A DNA stretch of 39,479 nt from Oscillospiraceae bacterium. GTDB lineage: Bacteria; Bacillota; Clostridia; Oscillospirales; Ruminococcaceae. A program made the translations under genes and the position numbers. Location: NCBI GenBank assembly GCA_009777635.1, contig WRLK01000030.1:1-39479 (forward strand). The letters are read 5' to 3'. Positions 26,952 to 34,558 of the stretch are shown here, in pieces; position 1 is the stretch's first letter, and each line of letters starts with the position of its first letter. The notes under the pieces were generated by a model that saw only the letters and a program-made list of their open reading frames with translations, made no database searches and was not told the DNA's origin.

Positions 26952-26979
26952 CCTTTCTGAAATGATTATAACGCAGGAG

Positions 26980-27181
26980 CGTTTCAATGTTCTCGGGACC
27001 CACTCGAAATCTTTGATTTCGCTAGTGGGTGAGGTTATTATAACACAAAAGCGAAGCACGAAGTGCTTCGTAAGCGGCGAAGCCGCGTGCGGCGCGCAGC
27101 GTCCGCCTTTTGTCGTTTCAATGTTCTCGGGACCCGCTCGAAATCTTTGATTTCGCCAGCGGGTGAGGTTATTATAACACA
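26980..27181. repeat. Pair of 68-base direct repeats, each containing a hairpin, flanking a GC-rich hairpin segment
   Basis: Copies at 26980-27047 and 27114-27181 match at 65 of 68 positions. Each contains a palindrome, ACCC(A/G)CT-CGAAATC-TTT-GATTTCG-C(T/C)-AG(T/C)GGGT. Two of the three differences form a compensatory A-T to G-C pair, so the stem is preserved. The 66 bases between are GC-rich and carry small stems with GAA loops (AAGCAC-GAA-GTGCTT, GCGGC-GAA-GCCGC), bordered by ACAAAAG/CTTTTGT. They lie in the 5' leader of the regulator gene (- strand). Confidence 0.9.
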
Positions 27182-27234
27182 TTGGACCACAATATATCAA
27201 GAGCATTATACCAATATGAGTAAATATATATCAA
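27171..27234 (-). promoter_or_regulatory. Two tandem promoters of the hut regulator, overlapping hutU control region
   Basis: On the - strand there are two TTGATA-N18-TATAAT promoters: TTGATA 27234-27229 with TATAAT 27210-27205, and TTGATA 27200-27195 with TATAAT 27176-27171. The first -10 overlaps ATATTGGTATA, the motif also found beside the antisense promoter near 25894, which suggests autoregulation. Transcripts would begin with the hairpin repeats. Confidence 0.6.
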
Positions 27235-27237
27235 TTT
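27182..27237 (+). promoter_or_regulatory. Candidate hutU promoter and shared operator motifs
   Basis: TTGGAC (27182-27187) and CATTAT (27204-27209) are 16 bases apart, a moderate promoter reading toward hutU. TATACCAATAT (27208-27218) and AATATATATCAATTT (27223-27237) lie just downstream, where a bound regulator would block transcription. Both motifs recur between hutH and the regulator gene. Confidence 0.45.
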
Positions 27238-27255
27238 ATTAAGGAGGCTTTTTTT

Positions 27256-29280
27256 ATGAACAACAAAGAGGTATCCAAAGCCATGCAGATTAAATTAGAC
27301 GATATTCTGCCGGAGTATCCCGAATTTGAATCCGGTATCCGCCGGGCGCCGAATCGCGGCTTCCGTTTAACAAAATCTCAGACAAAGACCGCCCTTAAAA
27401 ATGCCCTTCGCTATATTCCCGAGCATTTACATTCTAAAATGGCTGGCGAATTCATGGAGGAACTTGTCACTTACGGCCGTATCTACGGCTACCGCTTCCG
27501 TCCGGAGGGCCGCATCTGGGGAAGGCCCGTCGATGAATACAAGGGCAATTGTATTGAGGCAAAGGCTTTTAATGTTATGATCGACAACAATTTGGATTTT
27601 GAAACTGCCCTTTACCCCTATGAGCTGGTGACTTATGGCGAAACCGGCTCTGTCTTCCAAAACTGGATGCAATACCGCCTTGTGAAAAAATACCTTGAAG
27701 CTATGACAAATGAACAGACCTTGGTCATTGAATCGGGCCATCCGCTGGGGCTGTTCCCCTCAAGGCCGACGGCGCCGCGCGCTATCATCACAAACTCGCT
27801 GATGGTGGGAATGTTCGACAACATGGACGATTGGGAGATCGCGGAGGAAATGGGCGTTGCCAACTACGGGCAGATGACCGCCGGCGGCTGGATGTACATA
27901 GGGCCCCAAGGCATCGTCCACGGCACTTTCAACACCATACTCAACGCGGGCCGCCTCAAGCTGGGCATACCGCACGATCAGGATTTAAAAGGCGTGCTCT
28001 TTGTCACCTCCGGGCTTGGCGGCATGAGCGGAGCGCAGCCAAAGGCCATCGAGATCGCAAACGGCGTGGGTATCGTGGCCGAGGTTGATAAATCCCGCAT
28101 TGAGACGCGCCACAGCCAGGGCTGGATCAGCAAGGTCACCGGAAGCTGCGAGGAGGCTTTTTGTATCGCGCAAGAGTATGTGCAAAAGAAAGAGCCCATG
28201 TCCATCGCATATCACGGCAACATCGTCGACCTGCTGGAGTACGCCGTATCGCATGATATACACATTCCGCTTCTCTCCGACCAGACATCCTGCCATAACG
28301 CTTATAACGGCGGGTATTGCCCTGTTGGCATGACCTTTGAGCAGCGCACCGGGATGCTTGCGAAAAATCCGGACGGGTTCAGGCTAAAAGTCGACGAGAC
28401 GCTGCGCCGCCACTACGCGGCTATCAAGGCGCTCAGCGAAAAGGGCAGCTATTTCTTCGACTATGGAAACAGCTTCCTCAAAGCCGTATACGACGCGGGC
28501 GTCAAAGAAATCTCGAAAAACGGGTTTGACGAGAAGGACGGCTTTATTTATCCAAGCTATGTGGAAGATATCCTCGGCCCGGAGCTCTTCGACTACGGCT
28601 ACGGCCCTTTTCGCTGGTGTTGTCTCTCCGGTAATCCGGAGGACCTTAAAAAGACGGATCAGGCCGCTATGGACTGCATCGACCCGAACCGCCGAGGGCA
28701 GGACCGCGATAACTGGATCTGGATACGGGACGCTGCGAAGAACAAGCTGGTTGTCGGAACACAATGCCGCATCCTGTATCAGGACGCCGAGGGCCGCACA
28801 AAAATTGCCCTAAAATTCAACGACATGGTAAAGCGCGGAGAAATCGGCCCCGTTATGCTGGGCCGCGACCACCACGACGTTTCAGGGACAGACTCGCCTT
28901 TCCGCGAGACCTCAAACATCAAGGACGGCTCCAATGTTATGGCGGACATGGCTACCCAATGCTTCGCGGGCAACTGCGCCCGGGGGATGAGCCTTGTGGC
29001 TTTGCACAACGGCGGCGGCGTGGGTATCGGCAAATCCATTAACGGCGGCTTCGGCATGGTGCTTGACGGCACCGACCTTGCGGCGGAAACAATCGCCTGC
29101 GCCATGATGTGGGACGTCATGGGCGGCGTGGCCCGCCGAAGCTGGGCAAGAAACGAAAACGCAATCGCGGTCAGCGTGGAGTATAACGCAAGCTGCAAAG
29201 GCAAAGGACACATTACCTTGCCGATGATTCCGTCCGACAGCATCGTTGACGCCGCGGTGGACAACGCGCTGGATAAATAA
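27256..29280 (+). CDS. hutU: Urocanate hydratase (long form)
   Basis: A 674-residue urocanase, hydrating urocanate to 4-imidazolone-5-propionate with tightly bound NAD+. The family blocks RIYGYRFRPEGRIWGRPVDEY, VIESGHPLGLFPSRP, ANYGQMTAGGWMYIGPQGIVHGTFNT, LFVTSGLGGMSGAQPKA (the NAD-binding region), DQTSCHNAYNGGYCPVGMTF and FAGNCARGMSLVALHNGGGVG are visible. It is about 120 residues longer than the proteobacterial enzyme, as in the long form found in Clostridia and relatives. AAGGAGG sits 8 bases before the ATG. Divergent from the regulator gene; hutI follows. Confidence 0.96.
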   Translation: MNNKEVSKAMQIKLDDILPEYPEFESGIRRAPNRGFRLTKSQTKTALKNALRYIPEHLHSKMAGEFMEELVTYGRIYGYRFRPEGRIWGRPVDEYKGNCIEAKAFNVMIDNNLDFETALYPYELVTYGETGSVFQNWMQYRLVKKYLEAMTNEQTLVIESGHPLGLFPSRPTAPRAIITNSLMVGMFDNMDDWEIAEEMGVANYGQMTAGGWMYIGPQGIVHGTFNTILNAGRLKLGIPHDQDLKGVLFVTSGLGGMSGAQPKAIEIANGVGIVAEVDKSRIETRHSQGWISKVTGSCEEAFCIAQEYVQKKEPMSIAYHGNIVDLLEYAVSHDIHIPLLSDQTSCHNAYNGGYCPVGMTFEQRTGMLAKNPDGFRLKVDETLRRHYAAIKALSEKGSYFFDYGNSFLKAVYDAGVKEISKNGFDEKDGFIYPSYVEDILGPELFDYGYGPFRWCCLSGNPEDLKKTDQAAMDCIDPNRRGQDRDNWIWIRDAAKNKLVVGTQCRILYQDAEGRTKIALKFNDMVKRGEIGPVMLGRDHHDVSGTDSPFRETSNIKDGSNVMADMATQCFAGNCARGMSLVALHNGGGVGIGKSINGGFGMVLDGTDLAAETIACAMMWDVMGGVARRSWARNENAIAVSVEYNASCKGKGHITLPMIPSDSIVDAAVDNALDK

Positions 29281-29294
29281 AAGGAGGCATGAAC

Positions 29295-30527
29295 ATGGAT
29301 TTGCTTTTCACCAATATCGGTTTATTGGCAACCCCTGCCGGAAGCGCGGCGCGAAAGGGAAAGGCGCAGGGGGAAATCACCCTCATTGAGAACGCGGCAA
29401 TTGGCGTTTTAGGCGATAAAATATTTTATGCCGGGCCTGCCGGTCAGGCGCCGTCCGCCGCGCGTGTCATCGACTGCGGCGGCAGGCTGGTGACTCCGGG
29501 GCTTGTGGATTGCCATACCCATTTGGTTTTTGGCGGCTGGCGCGAGAAAGAATTAAGCCTCAAGCTTGCCGGTGTTTCTTATCTTGATATCCTCAAGGGC
29601 GGCGGCGGTATCCTCAATACCGTAAAATATACACGTGCCGCCACTGAAGCGGAGCTTACGGCAAAGGCGTCGGGGTTACTGTCCGAGATGCTGCGGCACG
29701 GCACCACTACCGCCGAGTGCAAGAGCGGCTACGGCTTGACCCTTGAAGATGAACGAAAGCAGCTGCGGGTAGTGAAAGCCTTACAGGGAACGCAGCCGGT
29801 AGACCTTGTATCCACATTCTTAGGGGCGCACGCGATTCCTGTAGATTACGCCGGTAACCGTTCCGATTATATCCGGCTGGTTTGCGAGGAGATGATGCCT
29901 GCGGTCATGAAAGAGGGTCTTGCCGAATATTGCGACGTCTTCTGCGAGACGGCCGTTTTTAACCCGGAGGAAAGCGCCTTGATTTTAGAGCGCGCAAAGG
30001 AGCTTGGCTTTGGCGTTAAGGCTCATGTAGATGAGATCGATCCTATAGGGGGCGCCGAGATGACGGCAGCGGCCGGATGCATTTCCGCGGAGCATTTGAT
30101 TCGTGCGTCTGACCGGGGCATCCGCGATATGGCGGAGAAAAACGTGATAGCCGTACTGCTTCCGGCAACCTCCTTCTATCTGGATAAGCCTTTCGCGCGC
30201 GCAAGGAAGATGATCGCCGAGGGCGTGGCCGTAGCGGTTGCCACCGACTTCAACCCCGGCTCAAGCCCATCCCTTAATCTCCAGTTCCCGATGAATCTGG
30301 CCTGTTTACGTTACAGGCTCACCCCCGCCGAAGTCCTCACAGCCGTTACGCTCAACGCGGCGGCGGCAATCGGCCGGCAGGAGAGCATCGGCACCCTGGA
30401 GCCGGGTAAGCACGCTGATATCGTAATTTGGGACGCCCCAAATCTTGCGTATATTTTATACCGCTACGGAAACAATCTGGTCCATACCGTCGTAAAGAAC
30501 GGCAAGGTGTTTCCTGTCGGAATCTAA
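29295..30527 (+). CDS. hutI: Imidazolonepropionase
   Basis: About 410 residues of the amidohydrolase superfamily, opening the imidazolone ring to N-formimino-L-glutamate. Metal-site and catalytic motifs are LVDCHTHLVFGGWREKE, VKAHVDEIDPIGG, CISAEHLIRAS and VAVATDFNPGSSPSLNLQF. The C-terminal LEPGKHADIVIWDAPN returns to the beta-sandwich, as in other amidohydrolases. The ATG at 29295 is preferred to 29289 because AAGGAGG (29281-29287) is then 7 bases upstream. The gene follows hutU by a few bases; a strong terminator follows it. Confidence 0.95.
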   Translation: MDLLFTNIGLLATPAGSAARKGKAQGEITLIENAAIGVLGDKIFYAGPAGQAPSAARVIDCGGRLVTPGLVDCHTHLVFGGWREKELSLKLAGVSYLDILKGGGGILNTVKYTRAATEAELTAKASGLLSEMLRHGTTTAECKSGYGLTLEDERKQLRVVKALQGTQPVDLVSTFLGAHAIPVDYAGNRSDYIRLVCEEMMPAVMKEGLAEYCDVFCETAVFNPEESALILERAKELGFGVKAHVDEIDPIGGAEMTAAAGCISAEHLIRASDRGIRDMAEKNVIAVLLPATSFYLDKPFARARKMIAEGVAVAVATDFNPGSSPSLNLQFPMNLACLRYRLTPAEVLTAVTLNAAAAIGRQESIGTLEPGKHADIVIWDAPNLAYILYRYGNNLVHTVVKNGKVFPVGI

Positions 30528-30558
30528 GGGGACGCTCCTCCTGCATAGCACAAAATGG

Positions 30559-30600
30559 AAAAGGCACGGTATCCGTGCCTTTTGTCATTATAATTTTTTT
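30559..30600 (+). terminator. Rho-independent terminator after hutUI
   Basis: A perfect 11-bp stem, AAAAGGCACGG (30559-30569) and CCGTGCCTTTT (30573-30583), with a three-base loop, followed by a run of Ts ending at 30600. The hisD-family gene downstream therefore probably has its own promoter. Confidence 0.88.
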
Positions 30601-30669
30601 TGCTTTATTATTAAAATTATGATATTTTTATATTTAGCTAATAAATATAAAGATAGGATTGATTATTTC

Positions 30670-31938
30670 ATGAAGATGCTAAAACAAGCGGAGAAAAAGA
30701 CCTGCCAGCGGGACCAGCGGCTCACCGCAACTGTTATGGACATCATAGACGATGTGCAGGAAAACGGGGACAAGGCCCTGATAAAAATGGCGAAAAAATT
30801 TGACAGTATTGATATAAATACTGTAAGGGTCAGTAAAGAAGACGTCAGAAAAGCATATACGCAGGTTTCTGAGGAGACGGTCAAGCATATAAAGTTTGCG
30901 GCAGGGCAAGTCCGCTATTTTGCCGGGGAACAGCTCAAGTGTCTGCTGCCCCTTAATATTACAAAGAGCAAGATCGATGGCCTTGAGCTTGGACACCGGC
31001 TCACGCCTGTTGAAAAATGCGGCTGTTACATACCGGGAGGGCGCTATCCTATGCCGAGCGCTGCGCTCATGAGCGTATTGGTCGCCAAGGTTGCCGGCGT
31101 CAAGCATGTCGCCGCTTGCTCGCCGCCATATGCGGGCTTCGGCACGATCCATCCTGCCACTCTTGTCGCGATGGACATTGCAGGCGCCGACGAAATCTAT
31201 TGCATGGGCGGCGCACAGGCTATTGCGGCTTATGCATACGGGACCGATACCGTCGGGAAAGTCGACCTGATTGTCGGCCCGGGCAACAAGTTTGTCACGG
31301 AGGCGAAGCGGCAGGTAATCGGCGATGTGGGAATTGACAGCCTTGCGGGTCCGAGCGATGTGCTGATTATCGCGGATGAAACTGCAAACCCCACATTTAT
31401 GGCGATCGATCTGCTCGCCCAGGCGGAGCATGACCCCGACGCAAAGACAATCCTTGTCTGCACGGACGAAGAGCTCTGCAAAAAAACGGAAGCCGAGCTG
31501 CACCGCTTATTGAAAGATTTGCCGACAAGGGAAGTTGCATCCATTTCATGGGAGAATAACGGCGAGATAATCCTTGCTGATAATATTGAGGAAGCGATTG
31601 CTATTTCCAACAAAATCGCCCCGGAGCATTTGGAGATACAGGTTAAAAACGAGCGTGAAGTCGCGGAAAAGCCGTTGTACTACGGCTCGATGTTTGTGGG
31701 ACATTACGCGCCGGTCGCGTTCGGTGACTTTGTATCGGGCACGAATCACACGCTGCCAACAATGTCCACCGCGCGATTCTCCAACGGCGTTTGGGCCGGC
31801 ACGTTCATTAATGTCACGTTCCACCAGTTTGTGAGCCGGCAAGGATGCGAAAACATGGCGGAAGCCTGTATGCACTTCGCCCAGACGGAGGGCCTGATCG
31901 CTCACAGGGATTCCGTCAGGCTTCGCGTCGAAGAATAA
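30670..31938 (+). CDS. HisD-family NAD-dependent alcohol dehydrogenase, probably not biosynthetic HisD
   Basis: About 422 residues of the histidinol dehydrogenase fold. Catalytic and zinc residues are conserved: LLAQAEHDPDA (Gln and His ligands), IAPEHLEIQ (Glu-His catalytic pair), FGDFVSGTNH (Asp ligand) and LIAHRDSVRLR (His ligand). NAD-region motifs (VDLIVGPGNKFVTEAKRQVI, DSLAGPSDVLIIADE) are also present. However, GTNHTLPTMSTARFSNGVWAG replaces the GPNHVLPT..TARFSSPL of biosynthetic HisD and resembles the HpsN/sulfopropanediol dehydrogenase branch. No other his biosynthesis gene is nearby. The ATG at 30670 gives normal length; an upstream in-frame ATG at 30619 is less likely. Substrate uncertain. 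Confidence 0.8.
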   Translation: MKMLKQAEKKTCQRDQRLTATVMDIIDDVQENGDKALIKMAKKFDSIDINTVRVSKEDVRKAYTQVSEETVKHIKFAAGQVRYFAGEQLKCLLPLNITKSKIDGLELGHRLTPVEKCGCYIPGGRYPMPSAALMSVLVAKVAGVKHVAACSPPYAGFGTIHPATLVAMDIAGADEIYCMGGAQAIAAYAYGTDTVGKVDLIVGPGNKFVTEAKRQVIGDVGIDSLAGPSDVLIIADETANPTFMAIDLLAQAEHDPDAKTILVCTDEELCKKTEAELHRLLKDLPTREVASISWENNGEIILADNIEEAIAISNKIAPEHLEIQVKNEREVAEKPLYYGSMFVGHYAPVAFGDFVSGTNHTLPTMSTARFSNGVWAGTFINVTFHQFVSRQGCENMAEACMHFAQTEGLIAHRDSVRLRVEE

Positions 31939-31987
31939 AAAAGGAGAGCGGGCATAAAGCAAAGCCGATAAGCGCCACAGGGGGAAA

Positions 31988-32035
31988 GACCGCAGACGGA
32001 AATCTATGCGGTCATATATCCCTGCGGTTTTTTAT
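31988..32035. terminator. Terminator between convergent hisD-like and SDR genes, with alternative pairings
   Basis: ACCGCAG (31989-31995) can pair with CTGCGGT (32022-32028) just before a T-run, forming a + strand terminator. GACCGCA (31988-31994) can instead pair with TGCGGTC (32007-32013). The two foldings exclude each other. The gene at the right stops at 32036, so the region may serve both directions. Confidence 0.6.
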
Positions 32036-33052
32036 TTAAACGCCACGCGCTGCTTTCATAGCCGCGCAAATTTTTTCGCAAAATGCGTCGAATTGCGTAT
32101 CTTCCCTCTGGAGTTCTGGAGTTTTAAGGAAATTGGGGATTGTTTTATCCATGCCCTGATCGAAGCGTGTCGCTGCTGCAAAGCCCGGTACAAGGCGTTT
32201 GAGCTTTGTGTTGTCGAATATCACGGACCGCGCCTTGTCGCCTAAAAGCGTCCCCTCATAATCATAGCCGTATTCTTTTCCAAGAAGGGCCAATAAATCG
32301 GACGGCACGTAAAGCGGATTTAGCTTCACGCCGAGCTTCGCTGCGATAATTTCATGGATTTGCGTCCATGTGAGGCTTTCGTCGCTTGTTATGTGCACAG
32401 CTTGCCCGATAGCCTGCGGGTTGCCCATCAGGCCTATGAAGCCGCGTGCGAAATCGCTGTTATGGGTAACGGTCCACAAGGAACTGCCGTCGCCGTGGAT
32501 GATTATGGGCTTTCCCTTTTTGATGCGGCTTATGGTTTGCCACGGCCCGTTTTCCCCATGCACGGCGATCGGTACGGATGTGTCGCCGTATGTGTGGCTT
32601 GGCCGCACGATCGTAACGGGAAAGCCGTCCGAGCGGAATCGCTCCATCAGCCATTCCTCGCATGCGATTTTGCTGCGGGAATACTGCCAGTACGGATTTG
32701 ATAGCGGCGTGCTTTCGGTAATCACAGGATTTACCGGCGGCTTCTGGTAAGCCGACGCCGAACTGATAAAGATATACTGGCCGGTATTTTCATAAAACAG
32801 CCTGAAATCGCGCTTAACATGCTCAGGCTCAAACGCGATGAAATCGGCGACCACATCGAACTTGTGCCCTTCTAAAATCCTGGCGGCCGACACCTCGTCG
32901 TGTATGTTTCCGCTGAGCGCACTGACCCCCGCAGGAATTTGCGATACGTTGTTCCCGCGGTTAAACAGATACAACTCGCACCCCATTTCCTGAAGCTGTT
33001 TTGATATAGCCGCGCTTATAGTACCGGTGCCTCCGATTAACAATGCTTTCAT
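32036..33052 (-). CDS. NAD-dependent epimerase/dehydratase (extended SDR) family protein
   Basis: A 338-residue cytosolic protein. The N-terminal MKALLIGGTGTISAAISKQL gives the SDR dinucleotide motif GGTGTIS. The active site is YSRSKIACEEWL (YxxxK), preceded by FISSASAYQ (catalytic Ser region). IVRPSHTYGDTSVP is the RP-x-x-x-YG substrate-side motif of extended SDRs, and SDESLTWTQIHEIIAAKLG is typical of NDP-sugar epimerase-like proteins. AAAGGAG is 8 bases before the ATG. It is divergent from the YtrA-type regulator; the 48-bp palindrome lies in the shared upstream region. Substrate not assignable. Confidence 0.9.
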   Translation of the reverse strand: MKALLIGGTGTISAAISKQLQEMGCELYLFNRGNNVSQIPAGVSALSGNIHDEVSAARILEGHKFDVVADFIAFEPEHVKRDFRLFYENTGQYIFISSASAYQKPPVNPVITESTPLSNPYWQYSRSKIACEEWLMERFRSDGFPVTIVRPSHTYGDTSVPIAVHGENGPWQTISRIKKGKPIIIHGDGSSLWTVTHNSDFARGFIGLMGNPQAIGQAVHITSDESLTWTQIHEIIAAKLGVKLNPLYVPSDLLALLGKEYGYDYEGTLLGDKARSVIFDNTKLKRLVPGFAAATRFDQGMDKTIPNFLKTPELQREDTQFDAFCEKICAAMKAARGV

Positions 33053-33085
33053 AGATTGCGCTCCTTTATTTATTTATAAAAATTT

Positions 33086-33133
33086 TACCCTTGATATACG
33101 ATGTATAACGTTGTACATCGTATATCAAGGGTA
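33086..33133. promoter_or_regulatory. 48-bp near-perfect palindrome between divergent genes
   Basis: The arms TACCCTTGATATACGATGTA... and ...TACATCGTATATCAAGGGTA meet at AACGTT with a single mismatched pair in 24. It begins 34 bases upstream of the SDR start codon. It may be an operator for a dimeric regulator acting on the SDR gene, or a cruciform. The adjacent YtrA-like regulator has its own, different dyad. Confidence 0.8.
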
Positions 33134-33169
33134 TCATAAGATGAATGAAAACTCAATCGCAATTCGGTA

Positions 33170-33231
33170 TTGACATGGTTTTATTTTTGTGTTATTCTAT
33201 GAATTGTATTATATGTCATAGTACAATTCAT
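33170..33231 (+). promoter_or_regulatory. Promoter and operator of the YtrA-type operon
   Basis: TTGACA (33170-33175), 17 bases, then TATTCT (33193-33198). A dyad ATGAATTGTA (33199-33208)/TACAATTCAT (33222-33231) lies exactly at the expected transcription start. This fits autorepression by the first gene of the operon, as reported for YtrA-family regulators. AAAGGAG follows at 33237-33243. Confidence 0.75.
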
Positions 33232-33258
33232 ACATGAAAGGAGCTGTGCCTAATAAGC

Positions 33259-33666
33259 ATGGATACGCTAATAAAGCTTGACCTTTTAAGCAGGCGGCCG
33301 ATTTATGAGCAGCTAAAGTCCAAAATTTCAGAGCTTGTGCTGCTTGGGGAGCTAAAACCCGGTGACGCGCTGCCTGCCGTGCGAAGCTTCGCACGAGATT
33401 TAGGGGTAAATCCCAACACGGTGCAAAAGGCATATCAGGAGCTGGAACGGGAGAATATCATCTATTCCGTGGTAGGTCGCGGGACATATATAAGCAGAAG
33501 CGACAAGCTTGCGGACCAGCTTCGCGAGCAGCAGGTACAAAGGGTGAAATCCGCGGTGCTGCTTGCGAAAAACAGCTCCGTCACAAAAGAGCGGATTATC
33601 AGCGCTGTTGACGAGGTTTTCAGCGGCAAAAATCATGCGGAAGGAGAGTCCCAAGCAGATGATTAA
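33259..33666 (+). CDS. GntR-family regulator, YtrA subfamily
   Basis: A 135-residue repressor. The winged helix-turn-helix spans most of the first 75 residues: RRPIYEQLKSKISELVLLGE, LKPGDALPAVRSFARDLGVN, PNTVQKAYQELERENIIYSV, VGRGTYIS. The short C-terminal helical tail is typical of the YtrA subfamily, which lacks a large ligand domain and controls an adjacent ABC exporter. GAAAGGAGCTG is upstream. Its stop overlaps the start of the ATPase gene by eight bases, so the pair is translationally coupled. It probably binds the dyad at 33199-33231. Confidence 0.93.
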   Translation: MDTLIKLDLLSRRPIYEQLKSKISELVLLGELKPGDALPAVRSFARDLGVNPNTVQKAYQELERENIIYSVVGRGTYISRSDKLADQLREQQVQRVKSAVLLAKNSSVTKERIISAVDEVFSGKNHAEGESQADD

Positions 33667-34558
33667 AGCACATGGCCTTACAAAAACATTCGACGGGTTT
33701 TGCGCCCTTGAAGATTTTTACGCGGAGATTAAGGACGGCTCGATTTATGGGCTGGTAGGCTCTAACGGCTCCGGGAAATCAACATTGCTCAGGACTATTT
33801 CCGGTATCTACCGCCCGGACGGCGGCGAAATCACGGTAGCCGGCGAAAACCCTTTTGAAAACATTTATATAAAGAATATGATCTTTCATGTTTCCGACGA
33901 TCTGTATTTCCTGCCCCAAAGCACAATGGACGACATGGCGGCCTTTTACTCCTCGGTCTATACAGGCTTCGGCGCTGAGATATACGGGGAGCTTTGCGGG
34001 CGTTTTCCGATCAATCCGAAAAAGAAGCTCCACACCTTTTCAAAGGGCATGAAGCGGCAGGCGGCGCTGATATTATCCTTAGCCGCAAATCCGCGTTACC
34101 TCCTTTTGGACGAAGCATTTGACGGCTTGGACCCTGTCATGCGCGGCGCCGTGCGAAAGATTATAGCCGACAGGGTCGCGGACGGCTCGATGAGCGTGGT
34201 GATTTCGTCGCACAACTTAAGGGAGCTTGAGGATATCTGCGACCATATGGGCTTGCTGCACGAAGGCAAGGTCATCTTCGAGCGGGAAATCGACGAGGTG
34301 AAGCTTGGCTTCTGCAAGGTACAGGCCGGATTCTCCCTGATGCCTGAGGATGACGCCTTAAAACAGCTTAACATCATGCAGCTTGAGAAGAGCGGCAGCG
34401 TTTTGCATATGGTTGTCAGGGGAAAAAGCGACGAAATCCTTAGATATCTCGAAACGCTGGGCCCGATGTTCGTGGAGACCATCCCCTTAACCTTAGAAGA
34501 GGTTTTCATTCATGAAATGGAGGCGGTCGGTTATGACTACAACAAAATCATTTTCTAA
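33659..34558 (+). CDS. ABC-type exporter ATPase (YtrB-like)
   Basis: A 299-residue ATPase beginning MIKAHGLTKTFDGFCALEDF. Walker A is GLVGSNGSGKSTLL, the signature is TFSKGMKRQAALILSLA (FSKGM in place of LSGGQ, as in many drug or bacitracin-type exporters), Walker B is RYLLLDEAFDGLDPV, and the H-loop is VISSHNLREL. The ATG at 33659 is chosen because it overlaps the regulator's stop and AAGGAGAG precedes it. Its 3' end overlaps the permease gene. Predicted to energise the next gene's permease in export or envelope-stress defence. Confidence 0.93.
   Translation: MIKAHGLTKTFDGFCALEDFYAEIKDGSIYGLVGSNGSGKSTLLRTISGIYRPDGGEITVAGENPFENIYIKNMIFHVSDDLYFLPQSTMDDMAAFYSSVYTGFGAEIYGELCGRFPINPKKKLHTFSKGMKRQAALILSLAANPRYLLLDEAFDGLDPVMRGAVRKIIADRVADGSMSVVISSHNLRELEDICDHMGLLHEGKVIFEREIDEVKLGFCKVQAGFSLMPEDDALKQLNIMQLEKSGSVLHMVVRGKSDEILRYLETLGPMFVETIPLTLEEVFIHEMEAVGYDYNKIIF

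Noticed and set aside
26980-27181. CRISPR-like repeat-spacer-repeat arrangement
   Set aside because: Only two units of 68 bases with internal hairpins and a palindrome-rich spacer; no further repeats and no cas genes.
26952-27206. Upstream extension of the GntR regulator reading frame through the 68-base repeats
   Set aside because: The extension merely translates the hairpin repeats, contains no domain, and the predicted promoters lie inside it or near its start. A start at 26951 or 26942 fits the family.
28779-29264. 161-codon - strand open frame inside hutU
   Set aside because: Lies wholly within a strongly conserved part of urocanase; the composition is typical of an antisense shadow in GC-rich codons.
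30679-31503. Long open frame (274 codons) on the - strand inside the hisD-like gene
   Set aside because: It is the antisense of a gene with clear conserved catalytic motifs, has no family-like sequence, and no ribosome binding site I could support.
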